A stretch of DNA of 64,000 nucleotides from Photobacterium galatheae (GCF_000695255.1 NZ_JMIB01000021.1:62001-126000), one strand, 5' to 3'. Counted from the first letter of the stretch, positions 10,178 through 19,375 are shown. Numbers and translations: made by a program. The notes: generated by a model not told the origin, from the sequence alone.

Positions 10178-10636
10178 ATGTTCCATCAGTTACGCGTTCT
10201 CTTTCGTCAGATCATGAATGATGGCAGTGATGATGGTGCTGTTGATACGCCTGCACTTCATCTTGCAATCGCATCGTTACTCTGTGAAGTTGCCAATGCG
10301 GACCACAGCCGAGATCCCAACGAAGAAACCGCAAAAGTCCACCTACTGATGAAATTGCTCGAAACCGATGATCTTCAGGCCAGGGCACTGCTCCATGAAG
10401 CTCAGATCCAGAGTGAACAATCGGTCTCTGTTTACGAATTCACCAGTAAGCTCCGCTCCTTATCGGCGGAAGACCGGTATCGTCTGATTGAAGCCATGTG
10501 GCAGGTTGCGTTTGCAGACGGCATTTTAGATCCGCTTGAAGAAGCGGTGATCCGGCAGGTGGCTGAGCTCATCTATGTTGACCACGCGACATTTATCAAA
10601 GCCAAATTATCGGCACAGGCTGGTGCTTCTGAATAA
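10178..10636 (+). CDS. TerB-like (tellurite resistance TerB / DjlA N-terminal fold) protein
   Basis: 152 residues, cytoplasmic, mostly helical. It shows the two-repeat TerB layout: an N-terminal half around ASLLCEVANADHSRD and a C-terminal half around QVAFADGILDPLEE, each with an acidic aspartate-rich turn that in TerB-type folds can bind metal. Small stand-alone TerB proteins of this size are common in Vibrionaceae and mostly have no known role; tellurite resistance should not be assumed because no other ter gene is present. It is divergent from hrpA and appears to be transcribed alone. Confidence 0.8.
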   Translation: MFHQLRVLFRQIMNDGSDDGAVDTPALHLAIASLLCEVANADHSRDPNEETAKVHLLMKLLETDDLQARALLHEAQIQSEQSVSVYEFTSKLRSLSAEDRYRLIEAMWQVAFADGILDPLEEAVIRQVAELIYVDHATFIKAKLSAQAGASE

Positions 10637-10961
10637 CCGCTTAGAACATGACAGAAGATTGGCTGCGGCGCTCAGTCATCACAGAACATGTTTCTGATAA
10701 CTTTACCAATAGCGTTCAGTAATGATCATAATTACCGATTACGCGGTAATAAACACCATAATTATCACTAATATTAAACTTTTATCCTGCATCATGGACT
10801 TTTTTGAGCTACGCCATGATTTGTTCAACAAAAGTTGAAAATGTTGATCATTTTAACAATATTTTTGAATATTCTCTTTGAATCTAGTGGTTGTTAAGAC
10901 TACGATGTGCCCCTCAATAAAAAGAAATACCAAAATTTCAGCCGAAAACAGAGTCTATTAC
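10637..10961 (+). promoter_or_regulatory. maeA upstream region with shared 17-bp element and palindrome
   Basis: It holds GATAACTTTACCAATAG at 10696-10712, found again exactly at 13679-13695 before the DASS transporter. It also holds an inverted repeat ATTACCG-N6-CGGTAAT (10731-10750) and the string GTAATAAACACCA (10746-10758), a near copy of which also follows the second 17-mer. The layout looks like a regulatory region binding more than one factor. No identified regulator is implied by the sequence. Confidence 0.55.
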
Positions 10962-12650
10962 ATGAAAGACGATAAAAGACCCCTTTATATCCCCTACGCC
11001 GGTCCGGCCCTGCTAGAAACTCCTCTCCTGAACAAAGGAAGTGCGTTCTCCGTCGAAGAAAGAATGTTCTTCAACCTGGAAGGCCTGCTGCCTGAAGCCA
11101 TTGAAACGATTGAAGAACAGGCAGAGCGTGCCTACCAGCAATACCTGAAATTTGATAATGATATGGACAAACATATCTATCTGCGAAACATTCAGGATAC
11201 CAATGAGACCCTGTTTTACCGCTTGGTTGAAAATCACATCACGGAGATGATGCCAATCATCTACACCCCAACCGTTGGCGCCGCTTGTGAGAATTTCTCC
11301 AACATTTATCGCCGTGGCCGTGGTCTGTTTATCTCTTACCCGAATCGTGACCGCATTGAAGATATGCTCAACAATGCCTCCCGACACAATGTGAAAGTGA
11401 TCGTGGTCACTGATGGTGAACGCATTCTTGGTTTGGGTGATCAGGGCATTGGTGGCATGGGCATCCCAATCGGTAAACTGTCGCTGTATACCGCCTGTGG
11501 TGGGATCAGCCCGGCCTATACCCTGCCTGTGGTTCTGGATGTAGGAACAAACAACCCGCAGCGTCTGTCTGACCCGATGTACATGGGCTGGCGTCATACC
11601 CGAATTACCGGTAAAGAATACGAAGACTTTGTGGATGAATTCATTCAGGCAGTCAAACGCCGCTGGCCAGATGCACTGATCCAGTTTGAAGATTTCGCGC
11701 AAAAGAATGCCATGCCGCTGCTGGAGCGCTACAAAAACAAAGTCTGCTGCTTCAATGATGACATTCAAGGCACGGCTGCCGTCACTGTCGGCTCTCTGCT
11801 GGCGGCATGTAAAGCGGCTGGCAGCAAACTCTCTGAGCAACGTGTCACCTTCCTGGGTGCAGGCTCTGCTGGCTGCGGGATTGCAGAAGCCATCATTGCA
11901 CAAATGGTGTCTGAAGGTATTTCTGAGACACAAGCGCGCAGCCAGGTCTTTATGGTGGATCGCTGGGGCCTGTTGCTGGACGACATGCCAAATCTGGTTA
12001 ATTTCCAGAAGAAGCTGGTTCAGACCCGTCAGAGTGTGAGCGAGTGGGAAACCGACGACAACAACATTTCCCTGCTGGATGTCATGCGTAATGGCAAACC
12101 AAACATTCTGATTGGTGTGTCTGGCGTACCGGGCCTGTTCAGTGAAGACGTGATTCGTGAAATGCACAAACACTGTGAACGTCCGATCATTTTCCCACTG
12201 TCAAACCCAACCAGCCGTGTTGAAGCCATGCCTGCAGATATCATCCGCTGGACAGATGGTCAGGCGCTGGTGGCCACCGGTTCTCCGTTTGAGCCTGTCG
12301 TATATCACGGTAAAACCTACCCGATTGCTCAGTGTAATAACAGTTACATCTTCCCGGGGATCGGATTGGGTGTATTGGCCGTCGGCGCACGCCGTGTCAC
12401 TGATGAAATGCTGATGGAAAGTAGCCGCGCGCTGGCTGAGTGCTCTCCGCTGGCCATTAACGGCACAGGTGCACTGCTTCCGCCGTTGGAAGACATTCAG
12501 AATGTCTCTCGCCATATTGCATTTGCCGTGGCGAAGAAAGCCGTTGCGCAAGGCAAGGCACCAAAGAACACAGATGAACGTATCAAGGAAAAGATTGAAA
12601 CGAACTTCTGGGAATCTGGCTACCGCCGTTACAAACGCACATCATTCTGA
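10962..12650 (+). CDS. maeA: NAD-dependent malic enzyme
   Basis: Oxidative decarboxylation of L-malate to pyruvate and CO2 with NAD. 562 residues, full length for the long bacterial malic enzyme family. The start [17 protein letters not shown] is the family's usual N-terminus, so I take the ATG at 10962 rather than the upstream ATG at 10878. Other marks are [14 protein letters not shown] with the catalytic tyrosine, [27 protein letters not shown] with the metal-binding aspartates, and the dinucleotide-binding [13 protein letters not shown] strong terminator follows. The upstream 17-bp element shared with the DASS anion transporter suggests co-regulation of malate uptake and malate decarboxylation (inference). 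Confidence 0.95.
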   Translation: MKDDKRPLYIPYAGPALLETPLLNKGSAFSVEERMFFNLEGLLPEAIETIEEQAERAYQQYLKFDNDMDKHIYLRNIQDTNETLFYRLVENHITEMMPIIYTPTVGAACENFSNIYRRGRGLFISYPNRDRIEDMLNNASRHNVKVIVVTDGERILGLGDQGIGGMGIPIGKLSLYTACGGISPAYTLPVVLDVGTNNPQRLSDPMYMGWRHTRITGKEYEDFVDEFIQAVKRRWPDALIQFEDFAQKNAMPLLERYKNKVCCFNDDIQGTAAVTVGSLLAACKAAGSKLSEQRVTFLGAGSAGCGIAEAIIAQMVSEGISETQARSQVFMVDRWGLLLDDMPNLVNFQKKLVQTRQSVSEWETDDNNISLLDVMRNGKPNILIGVSGVPGLFSEDVIREMHKHCERPIIFPLSNPTSRVEAMPADIIRWTDGQALVATGSPFEPVVYHGKTYPIAQCNNSYIFPGIGLGVLAVGARRVTDEMLMESSRALAECSPLAINGTGALLPPLEDIQNVSRHIAFAVAKKAVAQGKAPKNTDERIKEKIETNFWESGYRRYKRTSF

Positions 12651-12674
12651 TGAATACACTGTATGCTTGATGAA

Positions 12675-12699
12675 AACCCGCCGTTGGCGGGTTTTTTTT
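12675..12699 (+). terminator. Rho-independent terminator of maeA
   Basis: The stem AACCCGCC / GGCGGGTT is followed by eight T, 25 bases after the maeA stop. Confidence 0.9.
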
Positions 12700-12807
12700 G
12701 TTCATTCGCTCAACAATACAGTCAAAACAACCTCATCTATGACCAGATTTTTACACAACATTATCAACGGATTAAGGTACACTTAATCAAATCAATTGAG
12801 GTGATTT

Positions 12808-12828
12808 ATGCATTGTAGACAACGATGA
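12808..12828 (+). other. Possible 6-codon leader ORF overlapping the sanA start
   Basis: An ATG at 12808 sits 5 bases behind GAGGTG and reads M-H-C-R-Q-R before a TGA. That TGA overlaps the sanA ATG (ATGA arrangement, 12825-12828). sanA itself has no visible ribosome binding site, so this mini-ORF could deliver ribosomes to it. Confidence 0.35.
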
Positions 12829-13532
12829 AGCTGCGTTCATTTCTGCGATATGCAGCTATTTTTCTGATCATTCTGTTCGGACTGTTTCTGATACTCGACC
12901 GATGGGTCGCAGCATCAACGGCTGATCGTATCTATACAGAGACAACGCAAGTGCCTGCCCGAACGGTCGGTCTGGTGCTGGGAACCAGTAAATACATTGC
13001 CCACAACCTCAACCCTTATTACAACTTCAGAATGGATGCCGCCGTCCGGCTGTATCGCGAGAAGAAAATCCAAATTTTGTTGCTCAGCGGCGATAATGCA
13101 CACCGTTCTTACAATGAGCCCTGGACCATGAAACGTGATCTGCTCAAAGCCAGCATTCCCGATGAAGCGATCGTCCTCGATTACGCTGGTTTTCGGACGC
13201 TTGATTCCATTATGCGCGCCAAAGATGTGTTTGAAGCCAACAGTATTACCGTCATCACGCAGCAATTCCATTGTGAGCGTGCCCTCTTTATTGCTGCCCA
13301 CAAGAACATCGATGCAATCTGTCTTGCTGTACCACAACCGCACGGACTGGCCGGTTTCAAAATCAGGTTAAGGGAAGTCTTTGCAAGAGTGAAAGCCTGG
13401 CTGGATTTATACATTCTGGACGAACGCCCACGCTTCCCCGGCCCGAAAGAGCCTATTTTCAGTCGGCCACCTTTTGCAGAGCCTCAGCAAGAACCGGCAT
13501 CACCCGCCCCTGTCCTGCCTCCCCTTCGGTAA
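12825..13532 (+). CDS. sanA: SanA-like inner-membrane protein (DUF218/YdcF family)
   Basis: 235 residues with one N-terminal membrane segment (about 10-30), then a DUF218 domain: VGLVLGTSKY, a substrate-pocket SGDN motif, and FHCERALFIA near the end. In E. coli SanA affects envelope barrier function and vancomycin sensitivity at high temperature; the biochemical activity is unresolved. The proline-rich C-terminus (about 205-235) is probably unstructured. The start has no ribosome binding site of its own and overlaps the stop of a 6-codon ORF, so translational coupling is possible. Confidence 0.85.
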   Translation: MKLRSFLRYAAIFLIILFGLFLILDRWVAASTADRIYTETTQVPARTVGLVLGTSKYIAHNLNPYYNFRMDAAVRLYREKKIQILLLSGDNAHRSYNEPWTMKRDLLKASIPDEAIVLDYAGFRTLDSIMRAKDVFEANSITVITQQFHCERALFIAAHKNIDAICLAVPQPHGLAGFKIRLREVFARVKAWLDLYILDERPRFPGPKEPIFSRPPFAEPQQEPASPAPVLPPLR

Positions 13533-13884
13533 GAATGAATGCAAGATTGAACCCCATTTAGCCGCCACTCGTCAGCGGCTAGAAATGACACCCGCACCAA
13601 AACTTAAGACCCCTTTTCACATCATCTGACTCATCACAAGGTTTGTTTTGCTGACGCACACAGACCGGCGCTCATACCGATAACTTTACCAATAGTGGGT
13701 GGATTCCCACACATTCGTAAAACACCACCTCACAAAAGTTTCCTCTGCTGACTTCAGATGCCACAAACGCGTTAACAAGCGATAAAAAAAATGCAACATT
13801 TCACACCGACAACACAAAGTGATCACAAATTCGCTTCGTGAAAAGCCAATATATGATAACAACAGTCAATCTGAAGGAACCTCT
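13533..13884 (+). promoter_or_regulatory. DASS transporter upstream region with shared 17-bp element
   Basis: It holds a hairpin without T-run (13559-13581, TAGCCGC / GCGGCTA) just after sanA, then GATAACTTTACCAATAG at 13679-13695, identical to the copy before maeA. GTAAAACACCA (13717-13727) resembles GTAATAAACACCA beyond the maeA copy. The 17-mer ends about 190 bases before the transporter start and about 250 before maeA. Confidence 0.55.
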
Positions 13885-15255
13885 ATGACAGCCTTAGCAC
13901 TCACACTGAAACAGTGGCTGTTTGATCGGAACAGCCTGATTCTGCTCGCAGACATCGCCCTCTTTTTTGTTCTGCTCAATACGCTCCCCGTTGATAAAAA
14001 TGTTGCAGTAGGATTAAGTATTCTCGCTTTCGTCGCTGTTTTATGGCTGACAGAAGCGATTCATGTCAGTATCACAGCGCTGCTTGTTCCCCTGCTTGCC
14101 GTAGGTTTTGGAGTCTTTAACACACAAGTGGCTCTGGGGAACTTCGCCAACCCGATTATTTTCCTTTTCCTGGGTGGTTTTGCGCTGGCCGCAGCACTTC
14201 GTACACAAGAGCTGGATAAAGCCATCGCCGATAAAGTACTGCTCTTGGCAAAAGGTAAAATGTCCATCGCGGTGTTCATGCTGTTCGGTGTGACGGCTGG
14301 CCTGTCGATGTGGATCAGTAACACCGCCACTGCTGCCATGATGTTGCCACTGGTGCTGGGTGTACTGGCGAAGGTCGACGCCAAAAACCAGCGCAATACC
14401 TATGTCTTCGTCTTACTGGGTGTTGCTTACTGTGCCAGTATTGGTGGCATTGCAACACTGGTCGGTAGCCCGCCAAACGCAATTGCCGCAGCAGAAGTGG
14501 GTCTGAGCTTTACAGACTGGATGATGTTTGGTCTGCCTGTGACGATTGTCATGCTACCACTCGCGGTTGCTGCTCTTTACTTCCTGCTGAAGCCGGATTT
14601 GAACCATACCTTCGAACTGGATCACAAACCGGTTGAATGGACCAATGGTAAAAAAATCACCCTGGCGATTTTCGCGCTCACGGTCTGCCTGTGGATTTTC
14701 AGTAAACCAATCAACGCCATGCTGGGCGGACTGAGTAAGTTTGATACCCTGGTTGCACTGTTTGCCATTGCATTGCTGGGTGCGTCGCGGGTTGTGGAAT
14801 GGAAGCAAATTGAGAAAACCACAGACTGGGGTGTATTGCTGCTGTTTGGTGGTGGTATCTGCCTGAGCAACGTCTTGAAACAAACAGGCACCAGTGTCTT
14901 CATGGCCAATAGCCTGAGCGGCTTCCTTGACCAGACCGGCATGCTGTTCACAATTCTGGTCATTGCTGCTTTCGTGGTCTTCCTGACTGAATTCGCCAGT
15001 AACACAGCCAGTGCGGCACTGCTGGTCCCTGTTTTCGCATCGGTTGCAGAAGCACTTGGGGTGTCACCGGTTCTGCTGGCTGTCTTGATTGGTGTCTCTG
15101 CGTCTTGTGCCTTCATGCTGCCAGTCGCCACACCGCCAAACGCCATTGTCTTTGGTTCAGGACATATCAAGCAAAAAGAAATGATGCGCGCAGGTATTTA
15201 TCTGAACCTCGTCTCCATTGCATTCCTGACCGCTGTGGCTTACCTGTTCTGGTAA
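13885..15255 (+). CDS. DASS-family sodium:anion (dicarboxylate-type) symporter
   Basis: 456 residues, highly hydrophobic with about eleven membrane segments, the size of the Vibrio cholerae INDY transporter. Both substrate/sodium-binding Ser-Asn-Thr hairpins are present: [12 protein letters not shown] near residue 145 and [12 protein letters not shown] near 375. The two repeats also carry conserved [10 protein letters not shown] and [10 protein letters not shown] loops. The family imports C4-dicarboxylates or citrate with sodium; the substrate here is not provable from sequence, but the shared upstream element with maeA favours malate/succinate-type compounds. The ATG at 13885 has the binding site GAAGGAA; the longer reading frame from 13819 is rejected. 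Confidence 0.9.
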   Translation: MTALALTLKQWLFDRNSLILLADIALFFVLLNTLPVDKNVAVGLSILAFVAVLWLTEAIHVSITALLVPLLAVGFGVFNTQVALGNFANPIIFLFLGGFALAAALRTQELDKAIADKVLLLAKGKMSIAVFMLFGVTAGLSMWISNTATAAMMLPLVLGVLAKVDAKNQRNTYVFVLLGVAYCASIGGIATLVGSPPNAIAAAEVGLSFTDWMMFGLPVTIVMLPLAVAALYFLLKPDLNHTFELDHKPVEWTNGKKITLAIFALTVCLWIFSKPINAMLGGLSKFDTLVALFAIALLGASRVVEWKQIEKTTDWGVLLLFGGGICLSNVLKQTGTSVFMANSLSGFLDQTGMLFTILVIAAFVVFLTEFASNTASAALLVPVFASVAEALGVSPVLLAVLIGVSASCAFMLPVATPPNAIVFGSGHIKQKEMMRAGIYLNLVSIAFLTAVAYLFW

Positions 15256-15368
15256 ATCGATTTCCAGATAATAACAATCTACCCGAGGATGTTATCACCG
15301 GCACATCCGTGCCGGATCGTCAAAATATCCTACTCTTCAGAATATCAGTGCCAATCTCTTTTATCTCC

Positions 15369-15393
15369 GGTGGCCGGATGGCCACCTTTTTTT
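15369..15393 (+). terminator. Rho-independent terminator of the DASS transporter
   Basis: The stem GGTGGCC / GGCCACC is followed by seven T, between two convergent genes. Confidence 0.85.
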
Positions 15394-15402
15394 ACCCGAC
15401 AG

Positions 15403-16380
15403 CTATTCATCCGCAGGATAACGAACCCCAATCATTTCCCTGGCTTTGGTCATCACAGTATGGACAATACGGCTACGTTCCAACCCTGAATGATCATATG
15501 TTTTTTCTTCGATGAAACGAGCAAAGGCTGCGGCTTCATACTGCATCGTATTCTTTGCCTGAAATCGTGACAACGTCACCTCAGGTTCATCTTTACGATA
15601 GATCACCACCTTGTTGCATTCTGCGATCGCATCAATCACCAGCGTGCCCTGCTCGCCCTGAAGCTCGCTTGGTAGCTGACTGTCACTGACTTTCGAGTGA
15701 CTGATCACCGCATCAAAATCGCCGTAATGCAAAACAAGTGTGCCGTGTCCATCAACGCCAGAATCCAACAGGGTTCCTTGCGCGGTAAAACTCATCGGCT
15801 CTCCGAACAGCGCAATGGCGACACTCAATGGGTATACCCCAATATCCATCAGTGATCCGTTCGAAAATTCAGGATTAAATGTGTTTGGATTTTCACCATT
15901 GAGATATTTGTCATAACGGGATGAATACTGACAAAAATTAAAATAGGCTTTACGCAAGCGGCCAATTTTATTCAGACTATTTCGAATCACGACAAAATTG
16001 GGGTGATAGGTTGTTTTCAGCGCTTCAAACAAGACAACATTGTGCGCCTTCGCTAATGCGATCAGTTTTTCGACTTCCTCAAGATTTGAGGCCATCGGCT
16101 TCTCGACAATGACATGCTTCCCAGCCCGGATAAACAGCTCCGCCTGAGCCGCATGCAGCGCATTCGGACTGGCAATATAGACTGCATCAATCAGATCGCT
16201 GTTTGCCATGTCGTCAAGCTGATCAAAGCAATGTTTGATGCCGTGTTTTCTGGCAAATTGCTCTGCCTGCTCCATCGTTCTTGAATAAACCGCTGCCGGA
16301 TTCAATTTTCCGGTTTGCAGCACAGCCTCAATAAAGCTGTCCGTGATCCAGTTTGTGCCAATGGTTCCCACGCGTATCAT
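15403..16380 (-). CDS. Gfo/Idh/MocA family oxidoreductase
   Basis: 325 residues. It has an N-terminal Rossmann fold (IRVGTIGTNWITDSFI), the family signature VIVEKPMASNLEE around residue 95, and a C-terminal alpha/beta domain with GSLMDIGVYPL carrying the conserved Asp and Tyr near the active site. These enzymes oxidise or reduce sugars and cyclitols with NAD(P); the substrate is not evident. The ATG at 16380 has an AGTAGGA binding site and begins directly at the Rossmann strand, so the 18-codon upstream extension is rejected. It is convergent with the DASS gene and divergent from the FabH-like gene. Confidence 0.88.
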   Translation of the reverse strand: MIRVGTIGTNWITDSFIEAVLQTGKLNPAAVYSRTMEQAEQFARKHGIKHCFDQLDDMANSDLIDAVYIASPNALHAAQAELFIRAGKHVIVEKPMASNLEEVEKLIALAKAHNVVLFEALKTTYHPNFVVIRNSLNKIGRLRKAYFNFCQYSSRYDKYLNGENPNTFNPEFSNGSLMDIGVYPLSVAIALFGEPMSFTAQGTLLDSGVDGHGTLVLHYGDFDAVISHSKVSDSQLPSELQGEQGTLVIDAIAECNKVVIYRKDEPEVTLSRFQAKNTMQYEAAAFARFIEEKTYDHSGLERSRIVHTVMTKAREMIGVRYPADE

Positions 16381-16634
16381 GACTTCAGAATTCCTACTGA
16401 TAATTTCATTCATTTCATTATGCATGACAGACAAAGCACGTAAATGCTATCGCTTTGATTACGAGCACAAATCTCTGGCCTGATTGCTTGGAGTCACCCA
16501 GTGCTTGGAGTAAGATAACAAACTGAATGTGGACTATTTCAACGATGTTCCTGCATTTTCGTGCAGAAAAGATACCCAACTTCATAATCAGGCTTACCAA
16601 TTGCCTGAAAATATAACCAAAACAGAGAATCGCT

Positions 16635-17711
16635 ATGTACCACGCTGAAATTACCGGTTGGGGCAAGTGCCTCCCTCCCGCTGTACTGACCAATGATGAA
16701 CTCAGCCAGTTTGTCGAGACCAATGATGAATGGATTCAAACGCGTACCGGTATCCAGGAACGTCGTATCAGTCATGTCGATACCTCGAAAATGGCAGAAG
16801 TTGCAGGCGCACACGCGCTTGCGGCGGCAGGTCTGAATGCCAGTGACCTTGATTTGATCATTATTGCCACCTGTTCTCCAGACACCCTGCTGCCGAACAT
16901 TGCTTCTAAAGTTGCCCGTGAACTGGGCGCACAACAGGCTGCCGCATTTGATATCAATGCGGCATGTACCGGCTTTCTGTATAGTCTGGAAACTGCAACG
17001 CGCCTGCTCCAGCTGGGGAATTACCGTCATGCACTGGTGATTGGTGCTGAGCGATTGTCCTGGCTGATTGACTGGAGCAAACGAGATACAGCAGTGCTCT
17101 TCGGCGATGGGGCCGGCGCTGTCGTCCTGAGCCGAACGGAAGAAAAAACCGGCCTTCAGGAGTCACAACTGGGCTGCGATTCTGAAGGCCGCGATGTGCT
17201 GGCGATTCCTGATTTCGGGACATCCATGGATCGTTTTAACCCGGATCCGGGCCACTTTACGTTCAATTTTGTTGGTCGCGAAATTTTCCGTCGCGCCGTT
17301 CGCGGCATGGGCTCTGCCGCCAGCACTGTGCTGGAGCGGACAGGACTAAGTAAAGAGGATATTGATGTTGTGATTCCTCATCAGGCCAACAAACGTATTA
17401 TTGAAGCGCTCTGCGATCACACAGGAATTCCGTTAGAAAAAGCTTTTGTGAACATTCATCGTTATGGCAACACCTCTGCGGCCACCGTGCCAATTGCACT
17501 GTGTGAAGCTGTCGAGCAAGGGTTCATCAAACCAGGAAATACCATTCTGTCTGCCGCATTCGGGGCGGGCCTGACCTGGGGTGCCAGCATTATTCGATGG
17601 GGGCAACGTGTCACACCAATCGCCCAGTCTGATGCGGCACTGCCGCCTTGCGAGCAAAGCGCCAGAGAAATCATGCAAAATGCGATTGATCATTGTACCG
17701 GTGTGAAATAA
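16635..17711 (+). CDS. 3-oxoacyl-ACP synthase III (FabH-like)
   Basis: 358 residues of the thiolase fold. The catalytic triad is readable: Cys111 in [10 protein letters not shown], His in VIPHQANKR, and Asn in [10 protein letters not shown]. FabH condenses acyl-CoA with malonyl-ACP to start fatty acid synthesis. The gene stands alone, far from any fab/acp cluster, and the protein carries about 30 extra residues after the usual end (GASIIRWG). It is therefore more likely a second, specialised KAS III than the housekeeping FabH. A terminator follows immediately. Confidence 0.88.
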   Translation: MYHAEITGWGKCLPPAVLTNDELSQFVETNDEWIQTRTGIQERRISHVDTSKMAEVAGAHALAAAGLNASDLDLIIIATCSPDTLLPNIASKVARELGAQQAAAFDINAACTGFLYSLETATRLLQLGNYRHALVIGAERLSWLIDWSKRDTAVLFGDGAGAVVLSRTEEKTGLQESQLGCDSEGRDVLAIPDFGTSMDRFNPDPGHFTFNFVGREIFRRAVRGMGSAASTVLERTGLSKEDIDVVIPHQANKRIIEALCDHTGIPLEKAFVNIHRYGNTSAATVPIALCEAVEQGFIKPGNTILSAAFGAGLTWGASIIRWGQRVTPIAQSDAALPPCEQSAREIMQNAIDHCTGVK

Positions 17712-17731
17712 CGCTGTATCTACATCCAATT

Positions 17732-17752
17732 AACCCGCCGAGTGGCGGGTTT
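17732..17752 (+). terminator. Rho-independent terminator of the fabH-like gene
   Basis: The stem AACCCGCC / GGCGGGTT has a 5-base loop and starts about 20 bases after the stop; a T-rich tail follows. Confidence 0.8.
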
Positions 17753-17779
17753 CATCATTTATCCGGGGTTACAAACCGA

Positions 17780-18052
17780 TTATGCTTTAAAGCAAGGTAA
17801 GCCCTGTGATTGCCGCCATTGTTGAACAATTTCCGTGATCCGTTCTGGTGTGCCGTCAGCAGAACTTTCAGGGTAATCAATCAAGTCTGAACCATCCGGA
17901 TGCTGTGCGATTTTTTCAAAATGATCCACGAATTTATTCAACTCTGCTTCGGTGCTGGCATCCGCCCTGCAAATCCGAGCCAGTAATTCTATGAAGTCTG
18001 ACCGGGTATATTCTGAGAGGGTGTCTTTATCAAAATGCTTCAATATCTGCAT
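17780..18052 (-). CDS. Colicin/pyocin DNase-type immunity protein (Im2/Im7/Im9 family)
   Basis: 90 residues, matching the four-helix E-colicin immunity proteins along the whole length. ICRADASTEAELNKFVDHFE corresponds to helices I-II, and HPDGSDLIDYP is the helix III loop that contacts the nuclease. The conserved Ser-Asp, the second tyrosine and the proline of that loop are kept, but the first tyrosine of the Im9 YYP motif is Asp here, which may shift specificity. Such proteins bind and block a cognate HNH/DNase bacteriocin in the cytoplasm. No colicin or S-type pyocin gene is adjacent, so it is an orphan immunity gene. Its start overlaps the previous gene by 23 bases. Confidence 0.92.
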   Translation of the reverse strand: MQILKHFDKDTLSEYTRSDFIELLARICRADASTEAELNKFVDHFEKIAQHPDGSDLIDYPESSADGTPERITEIVQQWRQSQGLPCFKA

Positions 18053-18449
18053 TCTCCAGGTTGAAACTTTTCAGTACATGCAACACATGCTCACTCACCA
18101 CTAAGCGAAAGTCTGCGGCAAGGCCAAAGTCATCATTGCCAGCGATCCCTGTTATTTTTAGCCAGACAAAATCCGGAAGCTTCATGCCGGGTTGTAACGC
18201 TTTAAACTCGTCCGAACTGGATACTGTGACGTGCTCAATGGTGAATCCACTGAATTCGTTCATGACCAACGTATCTGCCAAAGCGCACGTGGCGATGAAA
18301 CAAGGGAATGCTTCTAAGAAAGCATCACCCAGCCACGACTCAAACCGATATGCGAATCGACTGACGACTGGAGGATGAACACTGGCGTCCATTGACGTCG
18401 CTGCCCCCAACTCACCCGCAACTTCGGGTTCGAGATAGAAAAAACTCAT
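18030..18449 (-). CDS. Uncharacterised protein, immunity-like by context
   Basis: 139 residues, acidic, no signal peptide or membrane segment. The C-terminal half (PDFVWLKITGIAGNDDFGLA, then LVVSEHVLHVLKSF) resembles the end of imm11/DUF1629-type immunity proteins as I remember them, where a D-F-G-x-x followed by LVVSE motif recurs; this is a tentative family call. It overlaps the colicin immunity gene downstream by 23 bases and follows the DUF7716-like gene by 18 bases, so the genes are almost certainly co-transcribed. No toxin is next to it. Confidence 0.6.
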   Translation of the reverse strand: MSFFYLEPEVAGELGAATSMDASVHPPVVSRFAYRFESWLGDAFLEAFPCFIATCALADTLVMNEFSGFTIEHVTVSSSDEFKALQPGMKLPDFVWLKITGIAGNDDFGLAADFRLVVSEHVLHVLKSFNLENADIEAF

Positions 18450-18467
18450 TGAAAATCAACAGATCAC

Positions 18468-18704
18468 TTATGCATCATGGATAGCATACTCTATCAGGCT
18501 TTGAACCGATAAGCGCGGTGCATCTTCCATGAGTTCCTGAACAAGAAAAACTTCTAAAAAATATGTAAACTCAGGAGGAGCTTGACCATCTTCTGGTTCT
18601 GAACAAACAGTCGCTTGAGCATCGGGTCCCCAATTTCCCTGAACGTAAATGGTATGTTCTGGATCCAATTTCTGGATGTTGCGTAAAACGTCTTCTAAAG
18701 TCAT
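18468..18704 (-). CDS. Small acidic protein resembling DUF7716
   Basis: 78 residues, strongly acidic, cytoplasmic. The pattern MTLEDVLRNI, then IYVQGNWGPDA, then TYFLEVFLVQELMED and a final YAIHDA fits small proteins I recall as DUF7716, which often sit in immunity gene clusters. Function unknown. It lies between two other small genes with short gaps, consistent with a single transcript. Confidence 0.6.
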   Translation of the reverse strand: MTLEDVLRNIQKLDPEHTIYVQGNWGPDAQATVCSEPEDGQAPPEFTYFLEVFLVQELMEDAPRLSVQSLIEYAIHDA

Positions 18705-18741
18705 CTGTTTCCAAAACTTCCATATCAGCTTTTGTTGTCGA

Positions 18742-19239
18742 TTAAAATCTGAGATTAACTTTCACCGTTCCTAAACGTGGATCATCCATCGGCTCATCTT
18801 CTTCAACTGCTAAGGCTCTGAAAAAATCATCAATGTTCTCAAAGAGTTTGAACACAGGATCTTCGATACCATTTGTATAAAGATAAACACCGGGATACGC
18901 ATTAGAAATACAAATGTGGTGACTGCCATAACACAGGCCAATTGAATACAGGTCTGGATCTGCGTCTAAACAGTTTAACGTCTCATTGGCTTGTTCAATA
19001 TTGTCATCACCCGCTTCGATTCCCCATAAAGACTCAAGTGGGAGTGTTTGAGAATCGCCTTCCAATCCAGTGGCATATTGCGGCTTAAACTGTATGGATA
19101 AGTCAAAGTCGATCGATTTCTGATACTGTTTGACCACATTGTAAGCATTTTGAGGCATCGTCGGTTCGCTAAAATCAGGCTTTGATGGCCGCTCGATTTC
19201 AACACCCATTTTTTGCAAGTGTGCCAGGATATCAATCAT
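18742..19239 (-). CDS. Uncharacterised SUKH/SMI1-KNR4-like protein, candidate immunity
   Basis: 165 residues from the ATG at 19239, where the globular part (MIDILAHLQKMGVEIERP) begins; an in-frame ATG at 19290 would add 17 residues of low-quality sequence. The C-terminal region SIGLCYGSHHICISNAYPG, then VYLYTNGIEDPVFKLFENID, resembles the SMI1/KNR4 fold end (a glycine turn, a Val-Tyr-Leu strand and a final helix for a fixed-site domain). SUKH proteins are a major immunity superfamily in toxin systems. Assignment is by pattern only. It is the first gene of the four-gene run. Confidence 0.55.
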   Translation of the reverse strand: MIDILAHLQKMGVEIERPSKPDFSEPTMPQNAYNVVKQYQKSIDFDLSIQFKPQYATGLEGDSQTLPLESLWGIEAGDDNIEQANETLNCLDADPDLYSIGLCYGSHHICISNAYPGVYLYTNGIEDPVFKLFENIDDFFRALAVEEDEPMDDPRLGTVKVNLRF

Positions 19240-19375
19240 TGTTGTTCTCACGTTTTGAGTCATTGCTCTGAGCGCTGAGGGAAAAGTCATGTTTTCAATT
19301 CACTGGCCGCCTGCTGTAGATTGAGTCATCATCAACACTCACAACGCCCCAGAACAAAATGCTTCAATCAATGCA

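Noticed and set aside
11013..12173. 386-codon open frame on the minus strand opposite maeA
   Set aside because: It lies entirely inside a well-conserved gene on the other strand and has no recognisable domain; it is a shadow frame.
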